Positions 11,310 through 24,504 of a DNA stretch of 37,416 nucleotides are shown in pieces. The number at the start of each line of letters is the position of its first letter. Position 1 is the first letter of the stretch. The DNA is taken from the NCBI RefSeq assembly GCF_000143415.4, contig NW_003314279.1:1630129-1667544 (forward strand). Reading direction: 5' to 3'. A program made the position numbers and the translations under genes. A model generated the notes under the pieces. The model ran no database searches and was not told the origin of the DNA. It worked only from the letters and a program-made list of their open reading frames with translations. Source of the stretch: Selaginella moellendorffii (taxonomy: Eukaryota > Streptophyta > Lycopodiopsida > Selaginellales > Selaginellaceae).

Positions 11310-12768
11310 TGGCAATTAGAGAAGTTAGCAATTCCATCTTTAAGAGAAAGAGGGTAATCCATGAGTTGCATTCCATTGCTTTCAAGAACAATATTAGCAA
11401 AGATCATTACATGTCTAGGGTGGAAGCTATGGAGTACATGTTGAGCTATGCCCAAGTAGAAAAAGAGGATGCATGACATTAAGGATGCAAAAGTAGATCC
11501 TATGAAGCTTTTGAAACTTTAGATTTGTTTAAATAGAGAACAAAAGAATTCACCCATCTATACAAAATAGAAGCACTTACAAAGAACATAAGCAATTGGA
11601 GTTTATGTAAATGCTGTGGAGGCATTTGCATAGTAGCTACATATGGATGTCAACATATTTAAATATGGATCAAACTCCAAATTTTATGTATTTTTGCTCT
11701 CAACTAATGTGAATAAACAACCTTACTCCTCAATAGTGTTCACCTTTGTATAAAACAGGGGTGTATTTCCATATTTAGAGCCTACACATCGCTTTATTAA
11801 GTAGTCAATCTATATATTTGTTCTACAGATAAAATTGAGATGTAAAATGAAAACTGAATCTAATGAGTGGTGCTCATAATATTAATTCATGCTTATAAAC
11901 AAAATAAATTACCCCATTAAAATTACCTTTTCTTCTTCTTCTTTTTAGTATTGTAGCCTATATGCTATGCATGCTTGTCTAGTCATTTGCAAATTTGATG
12001 ATGTGTGTAGCAGCCAGAAGTAAAAGCCACAATCACATAGTCAACTTGCAAGAGTTTATAAATGAAAAATACTTTTAAAACTATAGGGAAAACCATTACA
12101 TTTTGGCAATACTCGTTTGTTTATTGCATTATTCTAGATTCTCAAGAACTACCTATATTGTCAAGCCTTGTGTGAAAGGGATGGAGTGTATTCCTATACT
12201 TGATGCTAATCACATATACTTTCAACAACCTTGAGTGTAAAAAGCATCTCTTCCTTGTAAAGCTCTCTTGCCTGATTAGTAAAGATATATCATCAAGTTC
12301 TCTATAAAGTGTAAACACTACATTGCCATAAATAATAATCATCTATATCAATGCTTGGTTCACACTTGTATTTCTCTAGGTCCTATAACAAGTTCACCTA
12401 GGTAAAAAAAGGTTATATGAGTTAATAGGACTGTAATCTTGATTTTGTGTCTAAATGAAAAGCTCCTCGACCTTTCCAAATGAGCTATATAATCATTTAT
12501 CAAGATGTTGAAAGTTTCCTAGTTCAGAATGTAAAAAGCCTCTTACATCTAGTTCTTAGCATCTTTTATATTCAAGTTTTTCTTATAAACATCAATCAAA
12601 AGATTGTAATAGCCATGATTTATCTGGAAAGTCATGCTTTACATCACCCACAACACAAATAATTATAAAAAAGAAAGATTCATAAAAGTTGCAATGGAAG
12701 AACACTACAACCTATGTAACAAGAGACTAGACTTATGCATTTATGTAACAAGAACGTTAATGTGACCT
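11310..12768. other. Spacer, no supported gene
   Basis: AT-rich sequence between the LTR and the FtsH4-like pseudogene. The stretch 11310-11476 (plus) continues an open frame out of the LTR with a lysine- and glutamate-rich peptide ending EYMLSYAQVEKEDA. It is not recognised and has no start of its own. Nothing else is seen. Confidence 0.5.
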
Positions 12769-14299
12769 TTAGGTAGGTGTCCAAATAGCTAAGGCATCTT
12801 CTTTCAATATAGAACTTGTGCCAGAAAACCTGTTGCTATCTATACAAGAAAGATCAAAGTTCAAGAGAAGAGAAGAAAAATAAGAGAAAAGAAGAAGAGA
12901 AAAAAAAAAAAAGAAAAGCAAGGTGTTTATACATAAGTGGATGTTCTCTAAGTAGCTGTCTGGATTCGGAACCACCACATGCCGATCGAACCGACCAGGA
13001 CGGACAAGCGCCTTGTCGTGAGATTCGGGGAAGTTCGTAGCGGCGATCACTATGATGCCTTCGTTTTGCTTGAAACCGTCCAGCTCCACCAACAGCTGGT
13101 TCAGTGCGCTTCTTCGCAGCTGCGAATAAGTCCCGCACTCGCCAAGCACCAACTCCGACGAACATTTCCTCGAACTCGCTCCAGCTGCAATAGAAAAACG
13201 GTACCACTGCTTCACCAGCAATTGCCAGAGCCAGCATCTCTTTCCTGTTCCAGGAGGCCCAACCAGAAGGACGCCTTTCGGTAGCTTGCCACCTAGACGG
13301 GTAAATTTCTGCAAAGAAGCAACCGAGACTGGAGTTACAAACCGGAGAAACACGAAAGAAAAATAGATAAAGCAATGACCTTTGGATCCCAAAGATGGTG
13401 AACAATCTCCTCCAACTCCGCTTTGGCTTCGTCGACTCTTTTCACGTCACTGAACTTGGTATTAGACTCCAAGCTTGGCTGTACCTCCTCATTGAGACCC
13501 AGCCCTGCCAGGAACCAGGGGCGTGAGTAAGACCTCCTTTCCTATACAGACAAGGATGCCAGTTCAACACGTAGGCAAGACCTTAAAACAAACGCATCCA
13601 TGCATTGCAAGCCATCCTCTACGATGCTTACCTTTGCTGAGGCCCTTGTCCTTGACAATGGCCCCAACGCCAGAGAGAAGTAGAAAGCCCAGAGCCAAGG
13701 TTCGAACAGTCCGCCACACTTGAACTCTAAAACGTCCTTCGGACGTGACCATGTGGATTGGCGCACTGGGAGAGCCCAAAATTCCGTCTTTCGTGGCTGT
13801 TCCTACTGCCGGAAACGCCGAAGACATGATCGGTCGCGCCTCAGCTTGAAAACTTCCTAGCGATGCAGTTGCTCCTACACGGTTTAAAAGAAAATAGGAG
13901 GATCAGATCCGATAAAGAAAGAGTTACAGCGTTTACCTCTTTGCAGCGTTTTCAACAAGGCACTGTCATCGAGCCTATCGACCTTGACGAGAGCTTTGAG
14001 ATACTCGGCCAAAGCACTGGCGCTGCGCTGCGGAAGTGGTCTACCCTCGGGATCCACCTCGTTAAGATCTCTTAGAAACTTCACTTGTTTCTCCTGAGCA
14101 TCGGGCCCTCCTTCTCTCTCCAGCTGCTCCAGCCTTCTCGAGAAATTGCTTGTGTAGCTGGACATGCAGCGTCTCTTGAAATTCAAGCATCATTAGCAAC
14201 GGGAAGAGGACGAGGGAAATCGGATAGAAAAATGCCTGCATCCAGCTGCTTCAACACAATCGCGCGTCCCAGCCCATACAAGGATGCCGCCGACACCAT
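12769..14299 (-). pseudogene. FTSH4: FtsH4-like mitochondrial i-AAA protease, truncated pseudogene
   Basis: Similar to plant FtsH4, an inner-membrane ATP-dependent metalloprotease. Suggested exons: 14258-14299 (weak), 13937-14174, 13632-13874, 13380-13504 and about 12965-13308, with introns of 62-127 bp. Hallmarks in order: ALVKVDRLDDSALLKTLQRG, then APIHMV, a membrane segment (GFLLLSGVGAIV), [21 protein letters not shown], Walker [35 protein letters not shown] and RPGRFDRH. Breaks: a base is missing just after Walker A (about 13239). The Walker B segment (normally around FIDEID) is deleted at about 13105, joining AAKKR to LNQLL. No peptidase domain (HExxH) follows. The last trace is ILKEDALAI near 12810. 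Retained introns mean a DNA-level copy. Loss of Walker B and the protease rules out normal function. Confidence 0.85.
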
Positions 14300-14552
14300 C
14301 TGCTTGGCGGAGGAGTCTTCCTGTGGTCGAAATCCGCGGGCAATCAGCGCGGGCGCTAAGCCCTAATGGGAGAGAGGAAAGAGAGCGCCATTTCTCCCGC
14401 TCCGAGCTCCCAAAATTGATCCTTCACGTGCTAGGACGCCCTGGCAGCCACCGCCTCCGCCAGAAGTCCCCAAACTATCACGCGTTTCAATTCCCCCTTA
14501 ATTTCGTGGCATATTCTCCCGCGTGAGACGGAAGATTCTAAAAGTACACATT
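14300..14552. other. Upstream region of the FtsH4-like pseudogene
   Basis: GC-richer sequence than the spacer, lying between the A18 run and the start of the FtsH4-like copy. It probably represents that copy's old promoter and 5' leader. I see no TATA box and no other gene. Confidence 0.4.
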
Positions 14553-14587
14553 AAAAAAAAAAAAAAAAAACCCAGCCTTTTGGCTGG
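14553..14587 (-). other. Perfect hairpin followed by an 18-base T run at the 3' flank of the PDR gene
   Basis: On the minus strand, CCAGCC-AAAA-GGCTGG (14572-14587) forms a perfect 6-bp stem, followed after one base by 18 T's (14553-14570). It lies about 135 bases beyond the PDR stop codon. It resembles a Pol III or factor-independent stop, but plant Pol II genes do not need one. It may equally be a poly(A) scar on the plus strand or a simple repeat. Confidence 0.5.
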
Positions 14588-14721
14588 TTATATAATACAA
14601 AGAAAACTGTACATTCTCTTCATTGTAAAAAATGTGGTGATGCCCCTGGAGCTATCGTTATGGGGGCAGCACTGAGTTTCTTCGTTCTTTAGAATTTCTT
14701 CCACGAAAACCAGTTGATCGA

Positions 14722-17700
14722 TCATCGATTCTGGAAGTTGAAAACTTTGATGCAGATGGCAAAGCACACCGCGAAGACGACGACGAGGCCGACGTGAACT
14801 CCGGCCACGACGCCCAAGAAGTCGTGCCTGAACCCAAAGTAGGACCTCAAGAAGCCCTCCACGGTCGTCTCTTCGCCGTCGGCCCGGAACAACGGCGTGG
14901 TGACATCTCCAAGCTGAGACGTGAGGAGGCCGTAGAGAGACCACGCCGCTGGCGAGGCCCAGTAGTACCACCTCCACCACACTGGAATCGCCTGAGAGAC
15001 AAACCAAAGTGTTAGGGAATCGCAAAAGAAATGTGTGGAATTCATGAACTTACGGGTCGAGGGATGATGAAGCCAGAGAACAGGTTCCAGATTCCGTAGA
15101 ATGCCGTGGATACGATGGTTGCAATCTGGTCGTTGGGTGTCAGCGCCACCGTCACCATGCCGTAGAGCGTGTAGTAGAGGAACGTCATGTACAAGAAGAA
15201 GAGGAACCACAAGAACTTGGCTGCTGTCCATTCCAGCTGCATCGTCGCGTACACAATGAGTCCATACGCGAAGGCTTGCACGAACACGTAGGGAATCTCG
15301 ATCAGGACCTGGACGCACGGAGTTTTCCTTGATGAGTCAAACGAAATCTGAAGAGTCGGATGTATGCTTTACCTGAGCAAAAGCATATGGAAGGGGAGAG
15401 TACATTCCAGCGGCTCTTTCTCGATAGTAGACCGTTCGCTCGATAGCAACGACTGGCTGCACTCCTGACGAATTGCTGAACCCAATGAAGAGCACAGCAG
15501 CGTATATAGATCCCATCAGATTAAAGAGGTCTTGTTCTCGTGATCTGCTCACGAGAGAAAGGCAGGAGTCAGAACCAACGCTCGATTGAACTACACAACG
15601 TTTACCTTTTCGAGCCGATGTCCCAAAACATTGTGCCAAATATTATCGCGACAACCAAGGTGAAGAACATGCGAACCAGAACGTAGTATGGATTTTTCCA
15701 GTATGACTGATGTTGTTTCCACAAGCATCCCATGACCTGTCCGAGGAACGACAGAGGGTATTGCGTTGGAAACCATATGTCCTCCGTGCCGGGAACCGGA
15801 GTGCTCAGCTGAGTAATAATAGCTTCATTGTGCCTAGACACACCAGTGGTTTAGCCAAGAAAGAGATAATGGTCAAGTGTGCTTACTGGTAGACTGGAGA
15901 AGTTTTATAGATGTCCGCAAAATCTACTCCCAGACGATTCTCCACGTCTGCAGCGGTAACCTCTAACATCCATGTAGCTGGATTGTATCCTTCTCTTATG
16001 TTAGGAACACCGCTGATACCCTGGGGAAATTAATCCATATAAATCATCTCAAGTCTGCAAGAACAAAGCAAGCGACTTACCTGGAAGTATTCAACAAGTT
16101 TGTGCGAGTTCTTTCCCAAGGAACCTGCGTAGATAACGCGCCCTCCGCGTTTCATCAACAGAAGCTGGAGAAAGCAGGCAGGTTTTCAAGAGAGTTTGCA
16201 AGGTAATAATCCCGTACCTCATCGAAGGCCTCAAAAATGTCAATGCTAGGCTGATGAATGGTGCAGACGACAGTGCGACCGGTGTCGACAGTGTTGCGGA
16301 CCGTTCTCATGACAATTGCTGCCGCTCGTGCATCCAGTCCGGAAGTTGGCTCGTCCATGAAAATAATTGAAGGATTTGCAACGAGCTCCACGGCAATTGT
16401 CAGTCGTTTCCGCTGCTCGGTCGAAAGTCCATCAACTCCAGGGAGACCAACCAACGCATCCCGGAGAGGGTTAAGCTCTACAAGCTCCATAACTTCTTCC
16501 ACAAACATCTGTTCCAAAACTCACCTTAGCAAACTTGACTACGAAAAACATCTCTCTCCTTACCTTTTTCGTCCCCTTATCAATGTCATCCGATAGTCGG
16601 AGCCAAGCAGAATAAACCAGTGACTCGTACACTGTAACGTTGGGTGAATGAATGTCAGTTTGTTCGCAATAACCCGAAATCCTAGCAAAAGTAGCCTGGT
16701 TTTTGGGATAGCCGGAGATGCGAATGTCGCCTTCAATGTAGCCACCAGTTTTACGCCCGGCTAAAACATCCATGAGAGTTGTCTTTCCAGCACCGCTTAC
16801 ACCGACAAGAGCCGTGAGGACTCCAGGCCTGAAGCTACTGCTTACGTCGTGCAGCAACTGTAATCTATTTTCTGTCACGCCTTGTTGCTTCATTTCCTGT
16901 TACAAGTGCATTAGAACTCAATATCCTACAAAGGAAATGCGTAAAAGCATACCGCGGGCATGTCAACGTAGTAGTTAACATGATTGAATGACATTGCTAA
17001 AGGTTGAAACGGGAGTATCATTCCCCTTTTAGAATCGGCACCCATTCGACCAGACGTAAGCTCCAAATCTCCTGGCATTCGATGTTAGACCATATAATGA
17101 AATTTGTGATGGCACCATTACCTGCATTAGAAGATCTGCCCGATCGCTTTGATTTTGCACGCACTGATCTTTCTGAGACTTCGCCGGTACGGTTCACGTT
17201 CTGCTCTTCTAGTATTTCCTCAGACACTACGGCCTGCGGTTTTCCAGGAGCTGTTTAAATAGAAAAAATGAGTACCTACATGGAGAAAAGAAATAGATTC
17301 CTACGTACCGCTGAAGTAAGCGAGTGCCAAAGTGAAAACAACGTTGAAGAGAATGGCATAAGCCAACTGAGCACCAGTTCCAAGCCAATACCAGTTTTTA
17401 TTGGGGAACAGGCCTCGAGACTCTAGAACTTGGTTGCCAACGGTGGTGGTCTGATTGGCATTTTCGAGAATCTGCCATCTTGATGCACTGAACTCGTTCA
17501 CGGCAAGCGCATTCTGTGCGTACATCATGGGCGACGACCAATATCCCCAAATCCACCAAGGTTCAACGTCCTCTGGAAATTAAAGACCATTATAAGTTGT
17601 GCTACCTGAGTATAGTCAATGGATTACCTCTAGAAAGAAGAAAACCACCGAGGACAAGAACTATCAGCAGCGTGAAAGAGCCGAAGGTGTTTGCTACAAC

Positions 17701-20280
17701 CATAGTCCGAGAAAGTGAAGCAATGAATCGGAAAAGACCTCCCGACATTTGATGAATTAGGAACATGAGAAGGAACTGCTGGAAGAACCTGAAACACTCA
17801 AACATAAAATATCAACACTATTTCTCATTAAACATCAATATAACAAACCTGGCGGCACTAGAAGCAAATCCAACCACGTAGTACGTCATGCACACCCAAA
17901 GTGCTGATTCGAGCAGGGACACTGGAATTCGAGTGATCACGTTAGGAAGAGAAAATGCCCACGCAGGAAATAGCATCTGGTCCCGCTGCTTGTAAAATAC
18001 TGGAAGGCGCGCAATGGTCATTGACAACTCCGCAAATCCATTAAACATGATGATGATCAGGCCGAAGAACAAGGCTCCCATGTAGAGACTGCCATCACCA
18101 ACAGTTCTGTGATGCATTTCGGTCCGGAGAAACACAGTCATCGTGATAAAGGCCAGAAGAATCAGCTGCATTGGAAATTTTAGTATCAGATATATGGATT
18201 TTAGTCTTCGATAACATACCTGAGAACCTTTGAACACGTAGACGAATGAGTCCTCTTCATCAAAAGTATCTCCCGCGCCAAGAGAGCCTTGAANNNNNNN
18301 NNNNNNNNNNNNNNNNNNNNNNNNNNNNNNNNNNNNNNNNNNNNNNNNNNNNNNNNNNNNNNNNNNNNNNNNNNNNNNNNNNNNNNNNNNNNNGACCGAC
18401 ATGGAACTTTTGAAAGGCATCCGCGAACTCCTGGACAGGTATAAATCTGTATGGCATCCTCTTGTCAGCCCAATACTATTCCTGGTCTTTCCTTGACGTA
18501 ACTTCTTGCAAAAAGTCCGCGACACCTTTCCTCGGAGGACATTTAAATCCCTGCGTCTCGAAGAAATCCAACACGAGTTCCCGGGGGCCCTGATATACAA
18601 TCTGCCCCTCCGATAGAAGAATCAAGTCGTCGAAAAGCTCAAACGTCTCGGGAGCAGGCTGGAGCAAGGAGATGACCATGGTAGCATCGAGCACATGGAC
18701 AAACTGCCTTAAGCTCTTCACTATCTGAAATGTGGTCGAGCTGTCAAGACCGGTTGAAATCTCGTCCATGAAAAGAGACTTTGCAGGCCCAACGAGCATC
18801 TCTCCTGCAAAATAAACATTTGTCATAAACAAATCGTGACCAAAAAGCTTCCAGGCTTGCAAGTCTTACCTGTAGTGACACGCTTCTTTTGTCCTCCAGA
18901 AATACCCCTGCGCATGGCGTCTCCGACAAGTATATCAGAACAAATGTCCAAACCCAAAATCTGGAAGCGAAAAAATGCATGAGAACCGCGAATCCTCTTT
19001 GATCACGATCCAAAACACGCTAACCTTCAGCACATAGTCCGTTACAATGGAGGTCTCCTGACCCTCTATAGCCGACGCCTGTAAGAAGCTCGTAAGAACG
19101 CTGCCAACCACAAAGTGCTTATTACCTTCATGAACGCATCAACATCGGGATCCGGTTTGATCTTGGCGTTTTTCTCCCGTCTTGAAAGCTCCGTTATCAT
19201 CTCTGACACAAGTTATAAGAAAGTCAATTCCACGTGCACGCCAACCCAGGACGTTGTTTACCATATCTGCTTCCCACGCCTTGACACCTAGAAGCAAAAT
19301 CAAACGTCTCTCTCACCGTCAACTCCCCGCTATGCAAGTCGTGTTGGCTTATGTAAGCAGAAGTCCTTTGAGGCACAAATTCAGTCAATGTGTGGCCATT
19401 GTAGGTGACTCTCCCAGAAACCTGTAAAGTGAAATCTAAGATGAGAACCATCTCCTAAAAGCTGGAGGACTTCCTTACCTTGAGGCTTTGGTCCAACTTT
19501 CCAGAAAGCGCAAGAAGCAGCGTAGTTTTCCCTGCGTTAGGAGGGCCCAGCAGAAGTGTCATCCTGTAGAGAAGTATGAGTACAAGATTTTCGCCGAAAG
19601 ATGCAGCAATTTCATTACCTGGAAGGCTTCACGATACCACTAACGTTGCGCAAAATCGTGAGGACGTGTTTCTTAGAAGGGAGCAAGTGTAGCTTTCCCA
19701 AGATTTGCTGGAAAAACAAATCACAACAAAAAAGTAAGAGCCAGAGAGCGATGAAAAGATTTTTTTGTTAATAGTACGAACCTGGGACATGTTGATGACA
19801 AAGTTAAACAGCGTCGGTAGAGCTCGCTTGCCGACACGTACAGCAGCTTCGATTTGAAGTCCTTCGTACCTCACCTCGATTTTGGGAAGGTCTATCCCGA
19901 CTCTGAGACAATTGTTCCAAGAGTGAGAAGAAACTCGAATCAAAACAGTTCTACTACCTGTCGATCCTTTCCCGGAGCTTGCGGATGAACATCTCGTTCT
20001 CCGTGTCCGTTGTTGCCAAGAGCTTCTCCACAAGATTCCTCCTCTCCGTGAGGCCCAAGGACTTGACATCAATGTGCTCATGGCGAGTGCTCCCATGCTC
20101 GCCCACATTCTTGATTATGGCCGTCCGGAGGCGATCGTATGTGGGAAGCTTCTCCAGCGCGGCCCATTTCAGCGCCTCCTCATCGTCCACCTCCCTGACC
20201 GAGCTGCGCGAGAAGACATTTTCCGTCCACGATCGCGAGCTCGCCGCTCTCATCAGCTCCACGTCGGTCGGAAGCGCCAT
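14722..20280 (-). CDS. Full-size PDR-type ABCG transporter, multi-exon, with an assembly gap
   Basis: Plasma-membrane pleiotropic drug resistance transporter with layout NBD1-TMD1-NBD2-TMD2; about 1414 codons are visible plus those in the gap. Such pumps export terpenoids, hormones or wax precursors; the substrate cannot be read here. It starts [21 protein letters not shown]1 has Walker [10 protein letters not shown], signature [12 protein letters not shown] and Walker [18 protein letters not shown]2 has [21 protein letters not shown] and [15 protein letters not shown]1 runs from [14 protein letters not shown]2 contains [12 protein letters not shown] and [12 protein letters not shown]. It ends FNFQNR. 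The first ATG fits the family N-terminus and lies about 200 bp after a TATA box. Two defects lie beside the N gap: a TAG codon (18476-18478) where the family has Gln of QYW, and a missing base near 18251 inside LLMKR-N-SFVY. Every other junction keeps the frame. It is either a real gene with poor sequence at contig ends or a recent pseudogene. Confidence 0.93.
14722..20280 (-). other. Exon map of the PDR gene
   Basis: Exons in transcript order: 19958-20280, 19782-19902, 19619-19707, 19479-19563, 19262-19421, 19126-19202, 19025-19078, 18870-18960, 18394-18804 (cut by gap), 18220-18293 (after gap), 17849-18165, 17628-17788, 17309-17572, 17122-17250, 16953-17071, 16564-16896, 16218-16508, 16081-16164, 15887-16020, 15606-15833, 15373-15544, 15054-15308, 14722-14991. 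All introns are GT-AG and 47-74 bp long. Phases agree at every junction outside the gap. The gap hides roughly 35-50 codons between FHVG and the next TMD1 segment, perhaps with one more intron. Confidence 0.88.
18294..18393. other. Assembly gap (100 N)
   Basis: Exactly 100 undetermined bases, probably a placeholder of unknown true size. It falls in the PDR gene between the end of NBD1 and the start of TMD1. Confidence 0.99.
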
Positions 20281-20483
20281 CGCTCCCCCCTTGTCCCCTC
20301 AATATTTTCGGCAATATCTGGAATTCCGGGGCGAGGCGACCTACAAAATTCCACCCCCGATTCGACGAGCTACCACTAGAAGTCGATTCGATCGAGATCC
20401 AGATCCCAGATCCTGGCGCTACATCCCTGGATCGATCGAGCCGGAAGAAATGAGGAGAATGGAAAATAGTTTGGGAGCTAGGG

Positions 20484-20492
20484 CTTTATATA
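20484..20492 (-). promoter_or_regulatory. TATA box of the PDR gene
   Basis: The minus strand reads TATATAAAG about 205 bases before the ATG, predicting a 5' leader of about 175 bases. A W-box core (TTGACC, plus strand 20494-20499) adjoins it. Many plant PDR genes respond to WRKY factors, but one copy of so short a motif is weak evidence. Confidence 0.55.
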
Positions 20493-20499
20493 ATTGACC

Positions 20500-21269
20500 T
20501 CTTTGGACCATGGCCGAAAACTTCCACAAACAAGCCCATGCTACTCCATGGAAGCTTCTCATTTATACGCTTCTGGGCTGGGATTTGATCCGACGGTCCA
20601 GACGCTTAACTAGAAAGCGCACGTGATGCTGTGATTTCGTGACCCTCTTCTATGGGACATATGGAGAGTCCTCGCCAATAAAAACCTGTTCTAGACAAAG
20701 TAGGAGTGCTCTTCTCGACGCCGCCGCACACGCTTTGGCGTGGATGCAAAGTTTTCTTCCCGGGTTTTTGAGCGAAATTTCGAAATAGAAGCGTTGACAG
20801 GGTGAATATGCTGCGTACACTAGTTGTTTCAGCAATGGTGTTTGAACACCACCAATAGGATTGGAAAAAAAAATGGTGGTTGTTTCCTCGAATTCGACCG
20901 GAATCGTTCGGCTATTCAATGTGACCTGATCAAAGGTCTTTACAAATTGTAGTAACTTTTGATTACTGAAGAAATTTTATGTTTACTGGAGTTATTTTAT
21001 TCAATATAATTCAACTAGTTTGGAGTCAACTTTGATTTGCGATCTTTGAGCAGCATTCAAGATAGTTTTGCTCGGTGGAAGGAGGTCCCGTGCTAATGTA
21101 AAACACTTCGGTTTACTAGCAGTTTTTTAAGTACAACTTGTGGTAGAGTTTGATCTCATTACTAGCAGCTTTTAAATACAATATGTGCTGTCATAAGATC
21201 TCGCTGCGCTATATGCTAAACATTCGCGTTTGCAAATCAAAAAGCGATTGAGATTCTCATCTTGTAAAC
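20500..21269. other. Intergenic region between PDR and the ELP3-like pseudogene
   Basis: About 770 bases with no supported gene. An 89-codon minus-strand open frame at 20650-20919 has no recognisable content. The part next to the PDR gene is presumably its promoter. Confidence 0.5.
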
Positions 21270-22467
<1,198 letters not shown>

Positions 22468-22475
22468 TTGCCGCT

Positions 22476-22500
22476 AAAACCCTAACCCAAGAACCCTAAA
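22476..22500. promoter_or_regulatory. Telo-box pair upstream of the ELP3-like start
   Basis: AAAACCCTAA (22476-22485) and AACCCTAAA (22492-22500) lie just before the ATG, and TTAGGGTTAGGG is at 22933-22944. Telo-boxes are common near transcription starts of plant housekeeping and translation genes, so this fits an inherited ELP3 promoter. Confidence 0.5.
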
Positions 22501-23053
22501 AGAAAAAGTTGAAATATATTTTTGACCAGCCATCGCTCCATTCTAGCCCTAAATTCAAACCTGTTAATTATTTCTTTTTTTTTTCCTTTAAAAATTAAGT
22601 TATTTTGAATTTAAAAATTAAGTTAAAAATCAGTTTTAACAAGTCTATTGCTATTTAAATTTTTGGTTTGCTTAAGTAAACGTTATAGCGGTCAAACCGG
22701 GACCCATTTTCATTCATGGACAGCAACAAAGCCTCAAAGAAAACACACCTTTCTAGTCGTAATGTCTGCCAAACACGCCACACGCTCAGACTCTGCTCCC
22801 CACCTCTGAGGTATCAATCTCCTTTCTCCCCAACCTCGCAAAACCCCTCCCTCAAGATGTCCCACCACGTCAGCCTGTTCGCCATGTGAACTATTCGCCA
22901 AGAAGCGCGATACAACCAAAAAATAGAAAAAGTTAGGGTTAGGGTTCGACAGAGGATTCAGTTAAGGCTTTGCTAACTAGTCACCGATTCGAACGGCGTT
23001 TACTTGTGTGTCCTCAACTCCTAGACTAATGTCACATGCATAACATTGTGTAG
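22501..23053. other. Spacer between ELP3-like pseudogene and Gypsy element
   Basis: No gene is supported. It probably contains the old ELP3 promoter and, nearer 23053, the 3' end of the Gypsy element. I could not identify an LTR here. Confidence 0.45.
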
Positions 23054-24350
23054 TCATTTCCTCTTTTTCGAAGGAGAGACTTGAAAAAACATGGGTCTGA
23101 TTGAGCGCTCTCTAGGACTTCTAACATTGCTGTCGAATATCAAATTAGAGAATCGTAATTCTGTGGCTAACACTGTCCATGGCATTGCACTCTCTGTTTG
23201 CTGAGCCAAAATTGTCATCTTAGCTTGAGTTGGCTGATCTATTACCAAATAGGGCCCATCGTACCGTGAAGAACACTTCCTTCCTAGGATGCCTTGCACC
23301 ACAACTTTGGCCATGACAGAATCTCCAACACCAAAGGGATGATCATTGATTCTTTTTCTTGTAGTTCCTTGAATAACGAGCTTGTGCCTGTTCAATGTTT
23401 GCTCTTGCTCTTTCTTCCAAGATTGGCCTGTGATTCGAGCTTTCTCCAATGTAGTTCTGGGATTCAATACCATCATTGGTTGCGGTGAGATCTCGCTCAA
23501 AAGGTGAAAAACCTGTGGACTCGTGTCTTGTTGTTCTGTAAGCAAAGAGTACTTCCGGCAAAACATTGTCCCACTCCCCTTTCTTGAGCAAAATATTTAC
23601 TGAGACCATCTTTTCTAGTGTCTTGTTTAAGCGCTCTACCATGCCATTAGTTGAAGGTTTGAATCGTCCTGTCAGGGTGTGCTTCACACCCATTCTGCAG
23701 CACAGTAGGGAGAATGCCTCACTGCAAAACTCTTTTCCCCTGTCAGTAAGGATCTCCTCTGGGACTCCATGTCTTAAGATAACATCCTCGTAGATAAACT
23801 CCACGGCAGTCTGAGTAGATTTGTCTTTTACTGCTCGTGCCTCAACCTACTTAGAGAAGTAGTCCATGCAAACAACAATATATTTGTTGCCATGTCTGGA
23901 GGGGAAGTTGAAAGGTCCAACAAAATCAAGTCCCACCCTTGCAAAGGCCCTCCAATTGGCAACGGCTGTAATTCTGAGGTTATAGATGACCGCATAGGAG
24001 CATTAGAGATCTTGCAAGCCGTACATGAGGCTATCACCCGATCAACATCATTCCTCATACCAATCCACCAGTAATGCTGCTGTAAATCATCTAGGATCCT
24101 GTTCCGTGATAAATGTCCCGATAAAGAGGAAGCATGGTATCTAGCACGAGCTCATCGACCTCATCCCACTGAACTACCAACAGGTATTGATTCAGCTCTC
24201 TTGAAGCGATGTACATTAGCTTGCCATCTAGCACACCAAACTTATCTCTTCCTCGATTGAGTTTTCTCCTCACTGACTTGTCAATGCCAGGAACAATCTC
24301 TCCTGATTCAGCAAAGGCCAAGCGCAGTTTGTATTCTTCGCGATCCATCT
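23054..24350 (-). pseudogene. Gypsy integrase, frameshifted
   Basis: The HHCC zinc domain reads HASSLSGH ... CTAC (about 24140-24000). The catalytic core has its first Asp in VGLDFVGPF, its second in ILTDRGKEF and its Glu in NGMVERLNKTLEK. The C-terminal GPY/F-type module is SSRYDGPYLVI. A base is missing before the zinc domain (about 24130) and another shift precedes the core (about 23950). A TAG stands where YFSKW normally has Trp (about 23850). From there to 23343 the core reads open. Confidence 0.85.
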
Positions 24351-24504
24351 GAAGTCCAAAGCAGGGATAACTACCTCAACCAACCCACACACTTAAATAA
24401 TCAAGTCCAAATGGGGATGCTCACGCGGATGGAACTACAACCCAGAACAGGAATGATAAATATTGCCACGATAGCAAGGAAATTCAACAAGTTTGTGAGA
24501 CAGT

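Noticed and set aside
11084-11476. Open frame running from the LTR into unique sequence (plus strand)
   Set aside because: Its start lies in repeat DNA and its C-terminal half is not recognised; no promoter or splice context.
12816-13284. Plus-strand open frames opposite the FtsH4-like exon
   Set aside because: They are antisense shadows; the minus strand carries the clear AAA motifs and splice sites.
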